Position numbers and translations under genes: made by a program. Below are positions 21,990 through 32,553 of a DNA stretch of 64,000 nt, piece after piece. Positions within the stretch are counted from its first letter, which is position 1. Each line of letters opens with the position of its first letter. The notes under the pieces are model-generated. The model worked only from the letters and a program-made list of their open reading frames with translations, did not search any database and had not been told where the DNA came from. Source of the stretch: Flaccisagitta enflata (lineage: Eukaryota; Chaetognatha; Sagittoidea; Aphragmophora). The stretch lies in NCBI GenBank assembly GCA_965153355.1, contig OZ231128.1, forward strand, positions 7,688,001-7,752,000. The letters run 5' to 3'.

Positions 21990-22480
21990 ATGGGAGCAAA
22001 GACGACCTAGACTGGAGAGTAGATTTTATGTATTTTAATTTAAGTTGAGTTATAAAAAGAATAGATTCATGCTAATAAAAAATTGCTTTATTGCTTGAAT
22101 ATATTAGTTTTTGTTTATTCTTAAACTGGTGATTTGACTTCATCAGGCACGGCGGTCTTTTATTCCGCATAGGCCAGAATTGAGTGTCCAAAGACCTGAG
22201 GGGTGGAGAAGTGTTCCATGTCGCTTAGGGAACACCAATCACCCTTCGGCAAGTTTTTACTAAAGCACATTTTCGTAAAAAATCTCTTCCTCAATGGGAA
22301 TGTAAATAACAGTTATTTGCTTGAAACGATCAAAATTTTTAAATCTTTAGAAAATCATAACTTTTCTTCTAATGACGCCACAATACTGAGATTGGGCTCA
22401 TTCGACGGCATTTTTTAAGTAGTTTCTCTGTGTAAAATTCCATCTCAATCGGTCAAGGGGTCGCTGAGCAAATTGAATTT
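21990..22480. repeat. Left arm of a large inverted repeat
   Basis: The sequence from AGTACGATGGGAGCAAAGAC through GGCACGGCGGTCTTTTATTC and TTCCATGTCGCTTAGGGAAC to GTTTCTCTGTGTAAAATTCC recurs inverted at 25690-26450, diverged by substitutions and small indels. Confidence 0.85.
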
Positions 22481-22564
22481 GTATTCAATAAATGTCAAAA
22501 CAATTATCTTCTTTTTTTCATGGAAATTTCGATTCAACCGTTTCGATTTCAACCGTTCCATGAC

Positions 22565-22867
22565 ATGAAAGAGCAAGACAGAGACAGACAGACAGACAGA
22601 CAGACCAACAGAGACAGACAGACTGGCAGACAGGCACAGACAGACAGACAGAGACAGACTGACTGGCAGAAAGATAGATAGACCGAAACAGACAGAAAGA
22701 CAGACAGACTGAAACAGACGGAAAGCAGACGGAAAGCAGACCGAAACAAACGGAAAGACAGACATACTGAAACAGACGGAAACACGCAAACTGAAACAAA
22801 CAGAAAGACAGACTGAAACAGACAAATATGGCAGAGCAGACTGGCACAGACGGAAAGACTGACGGGC

Positions 22868-22927
<60 letters not shown>
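22565..22927. repeat. GACA/GAAACAGAC low-complexity tract ending in (GA)n
   Basis: Imperfect GACAGACAGA and CTGAAACAGACGGAAA units run to 22865, then about 60 bp of GA. Confidence 0.9.
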
Positions 22928-22930
<3 letters not shown>

Positions 22931-22985
22931 ACATATAGAGACAGAGAGCATTTGAATTTTCAAGCAGATCTGACGTTCGATTATT

Positions 22986-23125
22986 AGTTGCAGACACGCA
23001 ACTCTTTAAGAGGCTTCGTCCATCCGTCTGTCCGTCCTTCCGTCCATCCGTTGGTCCATCCATCCATCCGTCCGTCGGTCCGTCTATCCGTCCGTCCATC
23101 TGTCCGTCCAACCATCCATGGTGAT
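22986..23125 (+). repeat. Dispersed family A copy with tip hairpin
   Basis: AGTTGC-AGACAC-GCAACT hairpin at 22986-23003, then CTCTTTAAGAG, GCTTCGTCC and a run of TCCGTCCATC units. The far end is not clear. Confidence 0.75.
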
Positions 23126-23334
23126 TGAGTTGAAAAGTAGAAAAATACAGCATTTTTGATACATTTTGGGCAGCGGCCCCAAAGGACCGATGTCTTGAAG
23201 GACAGAGGGGTGAATTTGCAGACGTTCATCCATCCGTCCCTCCCCCTTGAGACCTCCAATCAGCCCTCTCAAACCCCAAATCAGCCCTCTCAGGCCAATA
23301 ATTAGCCCTATTAGGTCTCAAATCTGCCCTTTTT

Positions 23335-23684
23335 GTCAGCGGTCCCAAAGGGGTCAATGACCTATGCTTCCAAACATATGGGGAATTTTCTCCTCCTTCT
23401 CCTTCTACATACCCCCTCTCCCACCAGCCTCCAGGCCCAAATCCAAGTCTTGAGGCCCAAATCCCACCCTCAAGGCCCAAATCCCAACCCTAAGGCCCAG
23501 ATTCCAGTCTCCAGGGATTTGGGCCTCAAGACTGAGATTTGGGCCTCGAGGCTGGGATATGGGCCTCCAAGCTGAGATATGGGCCTGGAGGCTGAGGGAG
23601 GGGGGGTGCAAAGGAGGAGAAATTTCCCCATATGTGTGAAAGCAATCACAGCAAAGGTCATCGACCCCTTTAGGGTCGCTGCCC
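23335..23684. mobile_element. Family B inverted-repeat element
   Basis: The left arm GTCAGCGGTCCCAAAGGGGT, then AATGACCTATGCTTCC and CATATGGGGAATTTTCTCC. The right arm is its inverse complement (GGAGAAATTTCCCCATATG ... GGTCATCGACCCCTTTAGGG), about 65 bp long. Between them lies a 20-bp minisatellite of AGGCCCAAATCCCACCCTCA type that switches orientation near 23515. Confidence 0.75.
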
Positions 23685-23864
23685 TGCTCCCCCCCCTCAA
23701 CTTCAACCCAAACCTACTCAAGCAGGGCATCTAACGCTTTTGCGACTATTAGGACTGAAATCAGCCCTCTCAGATCCAAAATTAGCTCTCTCACGCCCAA
23801 AATCAGCCCAGTGAGGCCCTACATCAGCCTTGTGAAGCCCAAAATCAATTTCAGGCCTAACCAG

Positions 23865-24075
23865 TCGCCCAAGGGCAATATGTGGTCAGCGATACCCGTT
23901 GCCCTGCTATGTATATTGGAGAATGTAGGTGATGGGTAGCAGGGCAGCGGCCCCGAAGGGGACTATATCCACACGTTTGTCAGTCCCTGTGTGCAGATTT
24001 GAGCCTTGAGGCTGGAATTTGAGCCTTGAGGCTGGGATTTGAGCTTTGAGGCTAGGATTTGAGTCTTGAGGCGAA
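23865..24075. repeat. Family B left end with minisatellite
   Basis: CGCCCAAGGGCAATATGTGG, CAGCGATACCCGTTGCCCTG and GGGCAGCGGCCCCGAAGGGG, then units of GGATTTGAGCCTTGAGGCT type. The same head occurs at 61297-61395. No right end was found. Confidence 0.7.
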
Positions 24076-24139
24076 TACTTTACTTTTCCTGCTCTCCATG
24101 TTTTCTCGAAGCCTATCACAATTGATGTTTCGAGGTACA

Positions 24140-24300
24140 GGTTGCATAGAAAGAAAACAAGGCCAGATACACGGCTACCCCAGTCACTTGCGGGTTGGCA
24201 TAGGCCATATTTGAGGTCACAAGAGCATTTGGGATGGCCTACCGACCAACCGACTGACTGACCAACGGACATATCGGGGTGTAGAGTTGTGTAGCACGTG
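24140..24300 (-). repeat. Dispersed family A copy
   Basis: AAGGCCAGATACACGGCTAC, then TTGCGGGTTGGCATAGG, ACCGACCAACCGACTGACTG, then GGTGTAGAGTTGTG; this is the inverse order of the 18655 copy. Confidence 0.75.
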
Positions 24301-24464
24301 ACTGAAAAACTTAAGTATTTGCAGTTCGTAGACTAAGGGCGTGTTTCTAGTGACTAGAAAAAGCCAGATTTTGGTCCAAAAGATGTTGAATTTTGACCCC
24401 CAATGAATGGCAAGTGTTTAACAAGCTTGCTTGCTGTCATATTCAAGAATTTCCACTGTCTCAC

Positions 24465-24830
24465 GAGAGTGGGCGAAGTGAGTGAGCGAGCCTGTGAATG
24501 GAGTGAGCAAGCATAGCGAGTGTAGCGAAGCGGAGCGCTGCAGAGCAAGTGAGCGGTGCGAGTAAACGAACATAGCGAGCGACCGAGTGGCCCGTTCAAA
24601 ACATGATTTTCTCTGACTAGAACGAAACGAAACGAAACAGGCTTGTTTCTTGTCACGGACAATCACAATTTCAATGGGCCTTTTGGTCGCTTGCTTTGTT
24701 CGATTGCTCGCATCGCTTACTCTGCTCATTGGCTTTGCTCGCTCACTCTGTTCATGAGCATGCTCACTCACTTTGCTCACTTTCTTGTAGGATGGTTGAT
24801 ATTCATGAGCATATGCTTACGCTGTAATCG
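24465..24830. repeat. Imperfect fold-back of GAGCGAGCAAAGTGAGTGAG units
   Basis: The left half (AGTGAGTGAGCGAGCCTGTG, GCGAGCGACCGAGTGGCCCG) and the right half (GGGCCTTTTGGTCGCTTGC, GCTCACTCACTTTGCTCAC) are inverse complements centred near 24640, with arms of roughly 170 bp. Confidence 0.7.
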
Positions 24831-24849
24831 TATTACACAGAAAGAAACG

Positions 24850-25120
24850 CAATTTGGACCTCAAGGCTGAGATTAAGGCCTCCAAGCTGGGATCTCGGCC
24901 TCCAGGCTGGGACTTGGGCCTCGAGGCTAGGATTAGGGCCTCAAGGCTGGAATTTGGGCTTTGACACTGGGGTTTAGGCCTGGAGACTGGAATTTGGGCC
25001 TCAAGACTGGGATTCGAGGTGGGGGGGAGGGTATGGAGGAGAAGAAGAAGGAGAAGAGAAAATTCCCCATATGTGTGAAAGTACAGGTCATCGACCCCTA
25101 TGGGGCCACTGCCCAAAAAC
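24850..25120. mobile_element. Family B copy, right half
   Basis: About eight 20-bp units of CTGGGATTTGGGCCTCAAGG type, then a purine tract, CCCCATATGTGTGAAAG, GGTCATCGACCCCTATGGGG and CACTGCCCAAAAAC. Confidence 0.7.
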
Positions 25121-25195
25121 AGTCCGACCAACCAACAGACCAACCGTCCGGCAGAACGACATAGCAGAGTGTTGAGTCGCATAGCACGCGACTAA
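25120..25195 (-). repeat. Family A tip with hairpin
   Basis: Minus strand AGTCGC-GTGCTAT-GCGACT hairpin (about 25170-25193), preceded on the plus strand by GACCAACCAACAGACCAACC units. Its stem differs from other copies but remains paired. Confidence 0.7.
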
Positions 25196-25207
25196 AAAGA
25201 TATTTTT

Positions 25208-25270
25208 AGATGCGTCCTCGCATCTCTATGAGAGGCTTTATCCGTCCGTTGGTCCGTCTGTGGCGTTTTT
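25208..25270 (+). repeat. Family A tip with hairpin
   Basis: Perfect AGATGCG-TCCT-CGCATCT hairpin at 25208-25225, then CTCTATGAGAGGC and TCCGTCCGTTGGTCCGTC. It lies head to head with the preceding tip. Confidence 0.75.
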
Positions 25271-25689
25271 TTATCAATGTATAAGGTAAAATCGAGCCAA
25301 ACCCGGTAAGATGTGTGTTCGGACTTGATAATGAACAAATAGATGAGTGAGTAAACAAAAAAATGAATGAATGAATGAATGCATGAATGAATAAATGAAT
25401 GAATAAATGCCTGGACGAAGTCACGAAAATGAATGTGGTAAGGCAGGAGAGGTACATAACAGGAATAAAGAAATCATCCATTTCGCATGATGGACAGGTA
25501 GACCAACCAACATACATGAATTCTCATGGATGTGCGATTAATACTGTATTTATTGATACACACTACAGACTAATCATGACTATAGCAGTCAGAAATCACA
25601 TTCATTATTCATTTGCATTCGGAGTATGTTCCTGAATGAGCCACTAAAAACAGTTAAATTCAAATTCCTTTTTTCACAAAGAAACTCAA

Positions 25690-26450
25690 TTTTCTCCACA
25701 ACCCCCCGACCGATTGAGTTGAAATTTTACACAGAGAAACTACTGAAAAAAAGCCGTCAAATGAGCCCAATCCCAGCATTGTGGCTTTATTAGAAGAAGA
25801 GATATGATTTTCTAACGATTAAAAAAATGCGACGATTTGAACCAAGAGCATATATTTTCTTTCTCCTCGTCAGAATGATTTTAAAAGAAAACTTGCTTTA
25901 GTAAAAACTTACCGAAGGGTGATTTGTGTTCCCTAAGCGACATGGAACACTACTCCAACACTCACATCTATGGACACTCACCCCTAGCTTATGCGGAGTA
26001 AAAGACCGCCGTGCAGGACTTTACTTTTCAACATTCTAACCTAGCCCATCAGATCGGGTTAAAAATTTTATACAATTTTGAAAAAAAAATCGGCTCAATT
26101 GAACTATTTTTACAGGTTTTACAGTTTTTTTTTCAAGAAAAATAATTTTGTAAACTAATATCTGAGGAAAGCTTAAAACGAGCATAAAACCTGTAAAAAT
26201 AGTCCAATTTTTTTTTCTAAATTATATAAAAATTTTTACCCAAACTGATGAGTTAGGTTACAATATTGAAAATGAAGTTTTGATGAAGTTTAGTCACAAG
26301 TTGAAGAATGACAGTAGCTAATATATTTAAGCAATGAAACAATATTTAATTAGCATAGATCTTAATTTTTTTATATATCAAATAAAATTAAGATACCTTT
26401 AATCTATCCTCCAGTCTAGGTTGTCTTTACTCCCATTGTACTGTACATCC
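25690..26450. repeat. Right arm of the large inverted repeat
   Basis: It matches the 21990-22480 arm in inverse complement, for example AATTTTACACAGAGAAAC, GTTCCCTAAGCGACATGGAA, AAAGACCGCCGTGC and CCAGTCTAGGTTGTCTTTAC. It holds about 230 extra bp (roughly 26020-26270) absent from the left arm. Confidence 0.85.
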
Positions 26451-26764
26451 GTCCTTCCATCCATCAGTCCATCCATCTGTCCATTTATCCAACTATTCTT
26501 CAGATTTGTTTAAAGAGGCTAAACATGAAACCACAAATCATGTAAAATCATTGATGGGTTTCTATGGTTTATTTAACAATAACAACTATCAGCTTGGCCG
26601 TCCATGAAAGATCATATTAGTCGCCCTAACATGTCATGACATGACATGACATGACTCTAAATTCTTAACATTGCTAGGATAGTCTCTGTCCCTCCATCCT
26701 ATCGTTAGTTGGCAACGATGTACTGTTCAACTGTTTCTGTTAAATTCATCTTTAAGGTCATTTC

Positions 26765-27330
26765 AGTATAAAATGTGTAACTCTATGACCAGCTCTGTCC
26801 GTCGGTCGGTCCTTTGGTGGGTCCGTCAGTCGGTCCGTCTGTAACACTTAGCAATTTTTTATAATTCTAAGTCATCTTTTGTCTTTTGTAGTTTTTGTCA
26901 TTTTACATCATTTTAGAATTTTGAAGAGGAAGAAGATTAAAGGGGGGGGATCAATAGCAACTCAATTTTCTATACCCCTGATTGCATTTGCTGTTGTGAA
27001 ATGTTGCAAACAAGGTGAATCATTGCAAACGAGTTAAATCATACGTTATTTGGTTATCTTTTTCCTTGTAAACCTAATATTTAATACCTAATACTTAAGT
27101 CAGAATGCTTAAGATGTTAGTTGAAACACTAATTTAAAAAAATAGGCCGGATACACGGCTACCCTTGGATAGGGCGGATAAGGCTAATGGGCAGGATTCG
27201 AGAACCACCCCTTACTGCCAAAAAAATAAACTCTATGAATCTACGGACCAACGAACCAAAAAACTGCCAACCAAGCAATTCATGGACAGACAAATGTGTC
27301 AGAGCATTATGTCCAATGAATTTAGACCGT
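26765..27330. repeat. Two further family A pieces
   Basis: At 26780-26850, AACTCTATGACCAGCTCTGT is followed by CCGTCGGTCGGTCCTTTGG. At 27145-27260, on the minus strand, GGCCGGATACACGGCTACCC is followed by ACGGACCAACGAACC. The tract between them (26850-27140) shows no gene. Confidence 0.6.
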
Positions 27331-27379
27331 TTCCATAGCGCCAATGCATATTAGCAAACATGATTCGGATGCAGGTTTC

Positions 27380-27411
27380 TAGTTGCGGACACACAACTCT
27401 GTAAGCGGCTT
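27380..27411 (+). repeat. Family A left half, split by the outer retroelement
   Basis: AGTTGCGGACACACAACTCT and GTAAGCGGCTT stop exactly at the LTR border at 27412. The expected continuation (GCTTTGTCAATCTGTCTGTT) begins at 56625. Confidence 0.85.
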
Positions 27412-27816
27412 TGAATTAGAGCGGTTGTAGCAATCTATATAAGCTATCCGAGTGGTAATAGCAAATTGACTATAAGGCTATCAGAGGCATACAATATGAT
27501 ACTAAAGAATATACCAAGTTTTCACATCATAACTACTTTACCTTTATTCTTTCAATCCAAGAAGAAGCGTGTTGATGTCAAGAAAGGAGATACATAAGTG
27601 AATACAATGAAACAGAAAAACCCCCAATCTATGGGGCAAGCGTGGTCCGATGATGATGCTCGGGGGTTGAGAGAGATCGAACCAATGAGAGAGCGCGGGG
27701 GGGAGAGAGAAGCAGAGAGAGAGAGAGAGACCGGGAGAGAGAGAGAGAGAGAGAGAGAGAGATATCGATCGACCGCATGGATGATAACTAATTTTAATAC
27801 AAATAATGATATCTCA
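27412..27816 (-). repeat. 3' LTR of outer element
   Basis: 405 bp; on the minus strand it begins TGAGATATCATT and ends CTCTAATTCA (TG...CA). It contains an (AG)n tract. It matches 56218-56624 except for one substitution (A/G at about 27778) and 2 bp in the microsatellite. Confidence 0.95.
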
Positions 27817-27830
27817 GATCCCCCCGTAAA
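27817..27830 (-). other. Candidate polypurine tract of outer element
   Basis: Minus strand ACGGGGGGATC directly precedes the LTR start TGAGATATC. Two similar G5-6 runs lie 25-50 bp upstream. Confidence 0.55.
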
Positions 27831-27855
27831 ATTCGTTATCCATCCCCCGAATCAA

Positions 27856-28094
27856 CTACCTGTTCAGCATTCCCCCGTCAACACCATTGTAAACATTGAC
27901 ACCGCCACCTCGATTGCAACATTTTGAGACGCAAAGATAGCAAATAACGCACATGACTGTTATTCCAATGAATGATACAATAACGCAAGTGGCAACAAAC
28001 GGATTCTTGAGGTAGCTAAGTGGAGAAACGCCACTACGAAAAGTCGTAATATTCTTGAAAACTTTTGGATTTGGGATAAATGGCAAAGTAAAGT
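27856..28094 (-). pseudogene. env: Env-like glycoprotein, C-terminal membrane part
   Basis: The frame carries a Pro-rich stem, an N-glycosylation-type NITT, then VATCVIVSFIGITVMCVIC, a membrane anchor of about 22 residues, and a short tail beginning SKCCNRGGG. It is in the correct orientation and frame to be the 3' part of the env interrupted at 41432, with the BEL element between them. The stop lies 40 bp before the LTR. Bases from 28095 up are BEL LTR. Confidence 0.75.
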
Positions 28095-29008
28095 TATAAA
28101 TTACGCCCACGAGTTTCAACTGGCACTGTCTATGAGCGTCTAGCTGACTGACGACTTGTGGTGAAAGAAAGTTGGCCGATTGGAAAATAGGAAGGCGATC
28201 GTCTCGTTTATTCCATAAAAATTTCAACAACTGAGAGAGGGGATAAAATAAAAGGGAAAGTGGGCATTAATAGTGATCAGCAAACGCAAAAGATAACATG
28301 AAATCGAGACAGGACACAATAAAGGACAGAAACAGCACATAACAACATGTTCATCTTCTTCAGAGCCCATGCCATTTGATAATACCTGCCCCTGCCCCGG
28401 CCCATCCCATTAAATTCATCCATATCATCCCCATAGTTAGCTGATCGGGCAACGATAAAAAACCATACTAAAATCCGGAGATAAAAATGCAAAAACGCAA
28501 AAAACAAGAATAACAGACCGGAAAACAAGATAAAAACAACGTCACTAAAACAAAGACGCGTCTATAAAACTTACTTTTAGGCCCACTTTCGTTGGTTTCA
28601 ACCCACAGTCTGTCGATGTCAAACTAACGTTAATTGTCCGTTCATAAGTTTATCTGCAATAAAAAGATGAGAGATTATTGAAATTAGCAAATTCCAAGGG
28701 CACATTCAATCAATCACAAAAAAATCAATCAATCACTTTAGGAAGCAATGCCGTAAATAAATAAAATCAATCAATCCAAAAATTGGGTGAGACGAAGACG
28801 AGTTACGTATGTTTGTTTACGTAATAAAACAAATGGCACAAAATACATGACGCACCCATATGGTGCCCCATCTGGCCCTCATTGTAAAAAATGGCGAGAA
28901 ACAAAAGACATTGGCATTGAATGAAAAGAAAAGAGAAAAAGCCAAAAGCACGCAAAAGAAACAAAAAGCACACATACTTAATTGACGGACGGACATACAT
29001 TTCTAACA
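28095..29008 (-). repeat. 3' LTR of inner BEL element
   Basis: Matches 40513-41426 at 912 of 914 positions by eye. Its last bases adjoin the outer env frame. Confidence 0.93.
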
Positions 29009-29025
29009 TTCTGCCCCATTTTTGG
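29009..29025 (-). other. Candidate polypurine tract of BEL element
   Basis: Minus strand AAAAATGGGGCAGAA immediately precedes the 3' LTR start TGTTAG. Confidence 0.6.
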
Positions 29026-30070
29026 AATTTCACGAATTTCAAAAATCCGACATCTAGTTTCCGGTCGGGGAAACCCTACTAAAAAACCGATACTACCTTC
29101 CTTGAAAAAATTTACAAAGACACCGCCCCCGCCCCTCCCCCCCGTCCACCGCCTCTTATATCCCCACCCCAACTATCAACAGATCGACGACTGCACGAAT
29201 GATGACTCCCGTCCGGAAAGGATCCACCACCAGCAAATTTTCAACGATCAACGATGACGCGGATGGAGACGAGGCGGCGACGAGGAGGTTGAGGCACCCG
29301 TTCTGCAAAAGTTAAAGGGAAGGGGGGGGGGAAGGGGGAACGGGCCTTGGAGCACTCCAAGCCTGGGATTTGACTTGAGAGTGGAAAATAATAAGTAGGG
29401 GCATACTACTAAAAACATGTCATACGAAAGTATTCGTAATAATGACTAAAAAGACCATGTCTAAAACAAACACAACAAAAATGTACATGTTCCAAGGAAC
29501 CAAACAAAACAAGACAAAATAAATAAGTTACTAACTATATGTAAAAAACGAATCTGTAAGGCAAAAAAAAATTAGTAAGCATCATGGAACGACCACATCA
29601 CCTGCGCCTTCTCCATTACAGAGACGAGCGGGTCATTCCGGGGCTCCAAAACCTCGTCAATCCGTGGGCGAAAGGCGATGAATGATGTCGTCAACGGCGA
29701 CCGCATCGAAAGGCGCAGGTGGTGCAGCCGTCTGAAAATGTATCCCCCCCGAGGGGAAGACAAAGAAAGAGAAAGAATAGGGGCAGATTGATTAGTAAAG
29801 TTCTTATCGTACACAGATTCAAATTTACCACAAAAACTCAACCTCAACCCTTCCCAAACCATGACACTTACGCGGGTGTTTTTCGCCAGGCCCCGGGGCG
29901 GACGTCATTCCCACGCCCCGGGTTGCGCCCCCGACATTGCCGGCCTGTCCATCGATGGGATGAGGATGTGATGGTGGAAGACGATCCTCAGCGAATGGTG
30001 GCGCTCTCCACGCCATGTTGCAAATTGGTAGTTAAGTTGAACAGCAACTGGGCGTGGCACCAATCAGTGT
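29026..30070. other. BEL element 3' untranslated region
   Basis: It holds a pyrimidine/GC-rich tract (CACCGCCCCCGCCCCTCCCC at 29120). A minus-strand frame of 96 codons at 29572-29862 follows a fair acceptor (CATTTTCAG), which might serve as a spliced last exon of ORF3. No family features. Confidence 0.4.
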
Positions 30071-32200
30071 TTAACTGGCGGTCTGATTTTTCCAAGGCCT
30101 GGTTCGATTTTTCTTATTTCCAGGCTTGGGAGCGTCTTTTTGCGTCAGGATCTGCTGACCGTCTTTTTGTGCTGGAGAAGATGCTGAAGGTGGAGATGCT
30201 GCATCGCAATTCGGCGCCAGTCGAAATTTGGGACGCACGGCGGACGCTGTTGTGAAGTCTACGGCCATAGCCGCCTTCGCGCGTTCCACAGCTTCCTCTT
30301 TCTTCTTAGCCTTCATCGCACAGGCCTGCTTCTCCTTTTCGAGCTGCTTCTCCAGTTCCACGACTCGCTTGTTGCCTTTGACCACCTCATTGTCCGCAGC
30401 CATTGCTGCTTGACGAGCATCGTCTCTCTCCTTTTGAATGTCGCGACGAATCCTCTCGTCTAAGACTTAACGAGCCGCTTCAACTCGTTGACGCGGATTG
30501 AGCGATGCGAAGAAGTCTTTTGGAAGCCTTGATGCTAAATTCTTCACCACACCCAATGGAGCTTTTGAGGTAAGTGAAGCAGCTTCCCGTAGCAATGACT
30601 CGGCGATGTGGTGTCCGTGCGCAGGATCAAAGGCTGGATCCGACGGGGGAGGCGGATTTTGCACTTGCTGCAAACCTTGGGCAGACTCTGTTTGCTGACG
30701 AGGCGCTATGCTAGCTTTAACAGATGCTGATGCACCGCCAACTGGCTTGCTTCCTACCGCTGCGTTTGACGGCTGCGAGTTGGAAGGCGCTCTCGTCTGC
30801 TGACCAGAGACTTCAGGTTGAACAGCGGACGCCGAAGCACCGCAAGTAGAACCTCCCTTGGCTGCTGCTTTGTGCTTTCTTCCAGCTCTCTTGGTCTTCT
30901 TCCCTTTTGCTGCCGCTGCCCCAGGCGCCTGATTCAGCTTCTGGGTTGCTGTTGACGTTGCCGTCGACGAACCACTTGAAGCTTCTCCTTGGCCTTTAGG
31001 CGTTGCTGCTGCAGTGGGCGCGCCTGAAGGCGCTTGAAGAGGGCCTTTGCTTTTGGAATCTGGCCCTTTTTGCTGACTCGGCACATTGCGCTTTTGTGGA
31101 GTCTTTCCCCGTCGCGATCTCTTCGATGGTTGTGAGGGAGTGACGTCACGAGGACCCTGTTGCTGCTGATTTGGGGGATGAACCAATCCAGGGCGCGGTT
31201 GACGACTTCCTGCTGCTGTGGTATGAATTGCCGCTGATGTAGCTGCGGCTGCGTCGAGCACGAATACCGCTGGTGGAGTTGCGGAAGCGCCGACGGAAGT
31301 TGCTGCAGATGAAGTTGCAGCTGCAGCAGGAGGCTTCGGAGTCGCATCCTTCCTCTTCGTCGCCTGGACCATGCGACGAACCTCCTTATCATGCTCCCTC
31401 CTTCTTTTGTTACTTTGGATTTTTCGCTCCAGAGTCTCCGAGCCAAGCTCTGTTTGATTAGCCGACGAGCGCATGAGAGTTTGTTTGTTGCAGCACACCG
31501 AAAGTTTTTCAAACTCTTTGAAGAGGAGAGATACTCCGACGTCCGGACTGATGATACGATACCACCAACGTGCCTGCATCCGTTGGCGTTTCTCTTCCGG
31601 CGTCGCAGTGTCCACTTCCGGGTCAATGTCTTTCTCCACCGCCTCCCCATTCACTGGCACCTCCTCTTCTGTTTCCATCCCCTCCTCCTCCACTCTTGCT
31701 CCATCATTGACCGATCTCTCTCTCTCTTCGCCCCCGCTGCGTTGACTTGCAGCTGCAGACGCTTGATCACGAGACGCTGGGCGACCGAAATCAAGACAAA
31801 ATTGGCGAGGCGATGGGGGCAAATCCGATGACGATGACACCGTCGCGGAAGTGGTGGATAATCCCGTCGACGGCCGATTGATCGAGATCCGCCTCGAACC
31901 TCCATCCTTGATGACCACCAATGGAGGAAGCGACGCGGGATCAACGGCGTTGGATGGCTGTTGACGTTTTTCCAACGCATCATCTTGTTGACGCTTTTTA
32001 TTCGCCATTTTTGCGTCAACGACGGAACGAAGGTCGCCATTGAAGGCTGCCAGTGCGACAGCCTCCTCCTCCGCTCCGAACGACGTCGTGGATGCAGATC
32101 CTTCTCGAGTAGAGCCGTCGCTGAAGAGTCGATGGAGATCCAAGGATCCGTACGACGTCGACACGTCGGCCTCTGCCTCGAGACGCTGCTGACGGGACAT
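30071..32200 (-). pseudogene. BEL element ORF3, function unknown, one in-frame stop
   Basis: ATG 32198-32200 begins MSRQQRLEAEADVSTSYGSL; 577 codons to TAA at 30467-30469. The same frame then continues open to 30071, so the full unit is about 709 codons with one stop, probably a mutation. The protein has Ser/Ala-rich linkers, an acidic stretch (GMETEEEVPVNGEAVEKD), a short ordered patch (MQARWWYRIISPDVGVSLLF), Lys/Arg-rich and Ala/Gln/Pro regions. After the stop comes a Lys/Glu coiled coil (RVVELEKQLEKEKQACAMKA). A position after pol is where env genes sit, but I see no signal peptide or membrane anchor. Confidence 0.6.
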
Positions 32201-32553
32201 CTTGACTCCGACGAGCGACTTCAAGATGTAGACTGACTTCGTAGATGGAATGACGTCGTCAGCGGAAGCTTTGAAATGTTCGTTATCGAGAACTGATAAT
32301 GGTAAGAACGGATTTTGGCACAATAATATGTACATATAGACAGAGCGAATGAATCAGTGTTTTTAATGTGTGAGTGGAAATGGATAACATAATTGACAAG
32401 AGGAAAGATGAAAGCATGGATAATCAGAACCAAATATGAATAATAACAACTCTTTGTAAATATAACAAGTCAGAGTTTCAATCACTCATATCTATAGTTA
32501 CTAATGGACAGGCCCATGCGCCTTTTTCTCTCTCTCTCAAAACTTAGCGTTTT

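Noticed and set aside
28277-28528. 83-codon hydrophobic frame, repeated at 40695-40946
   Set aside because: It lies within both BEL LTR copies and has no independent support; the duplication is explained by the LTRs.
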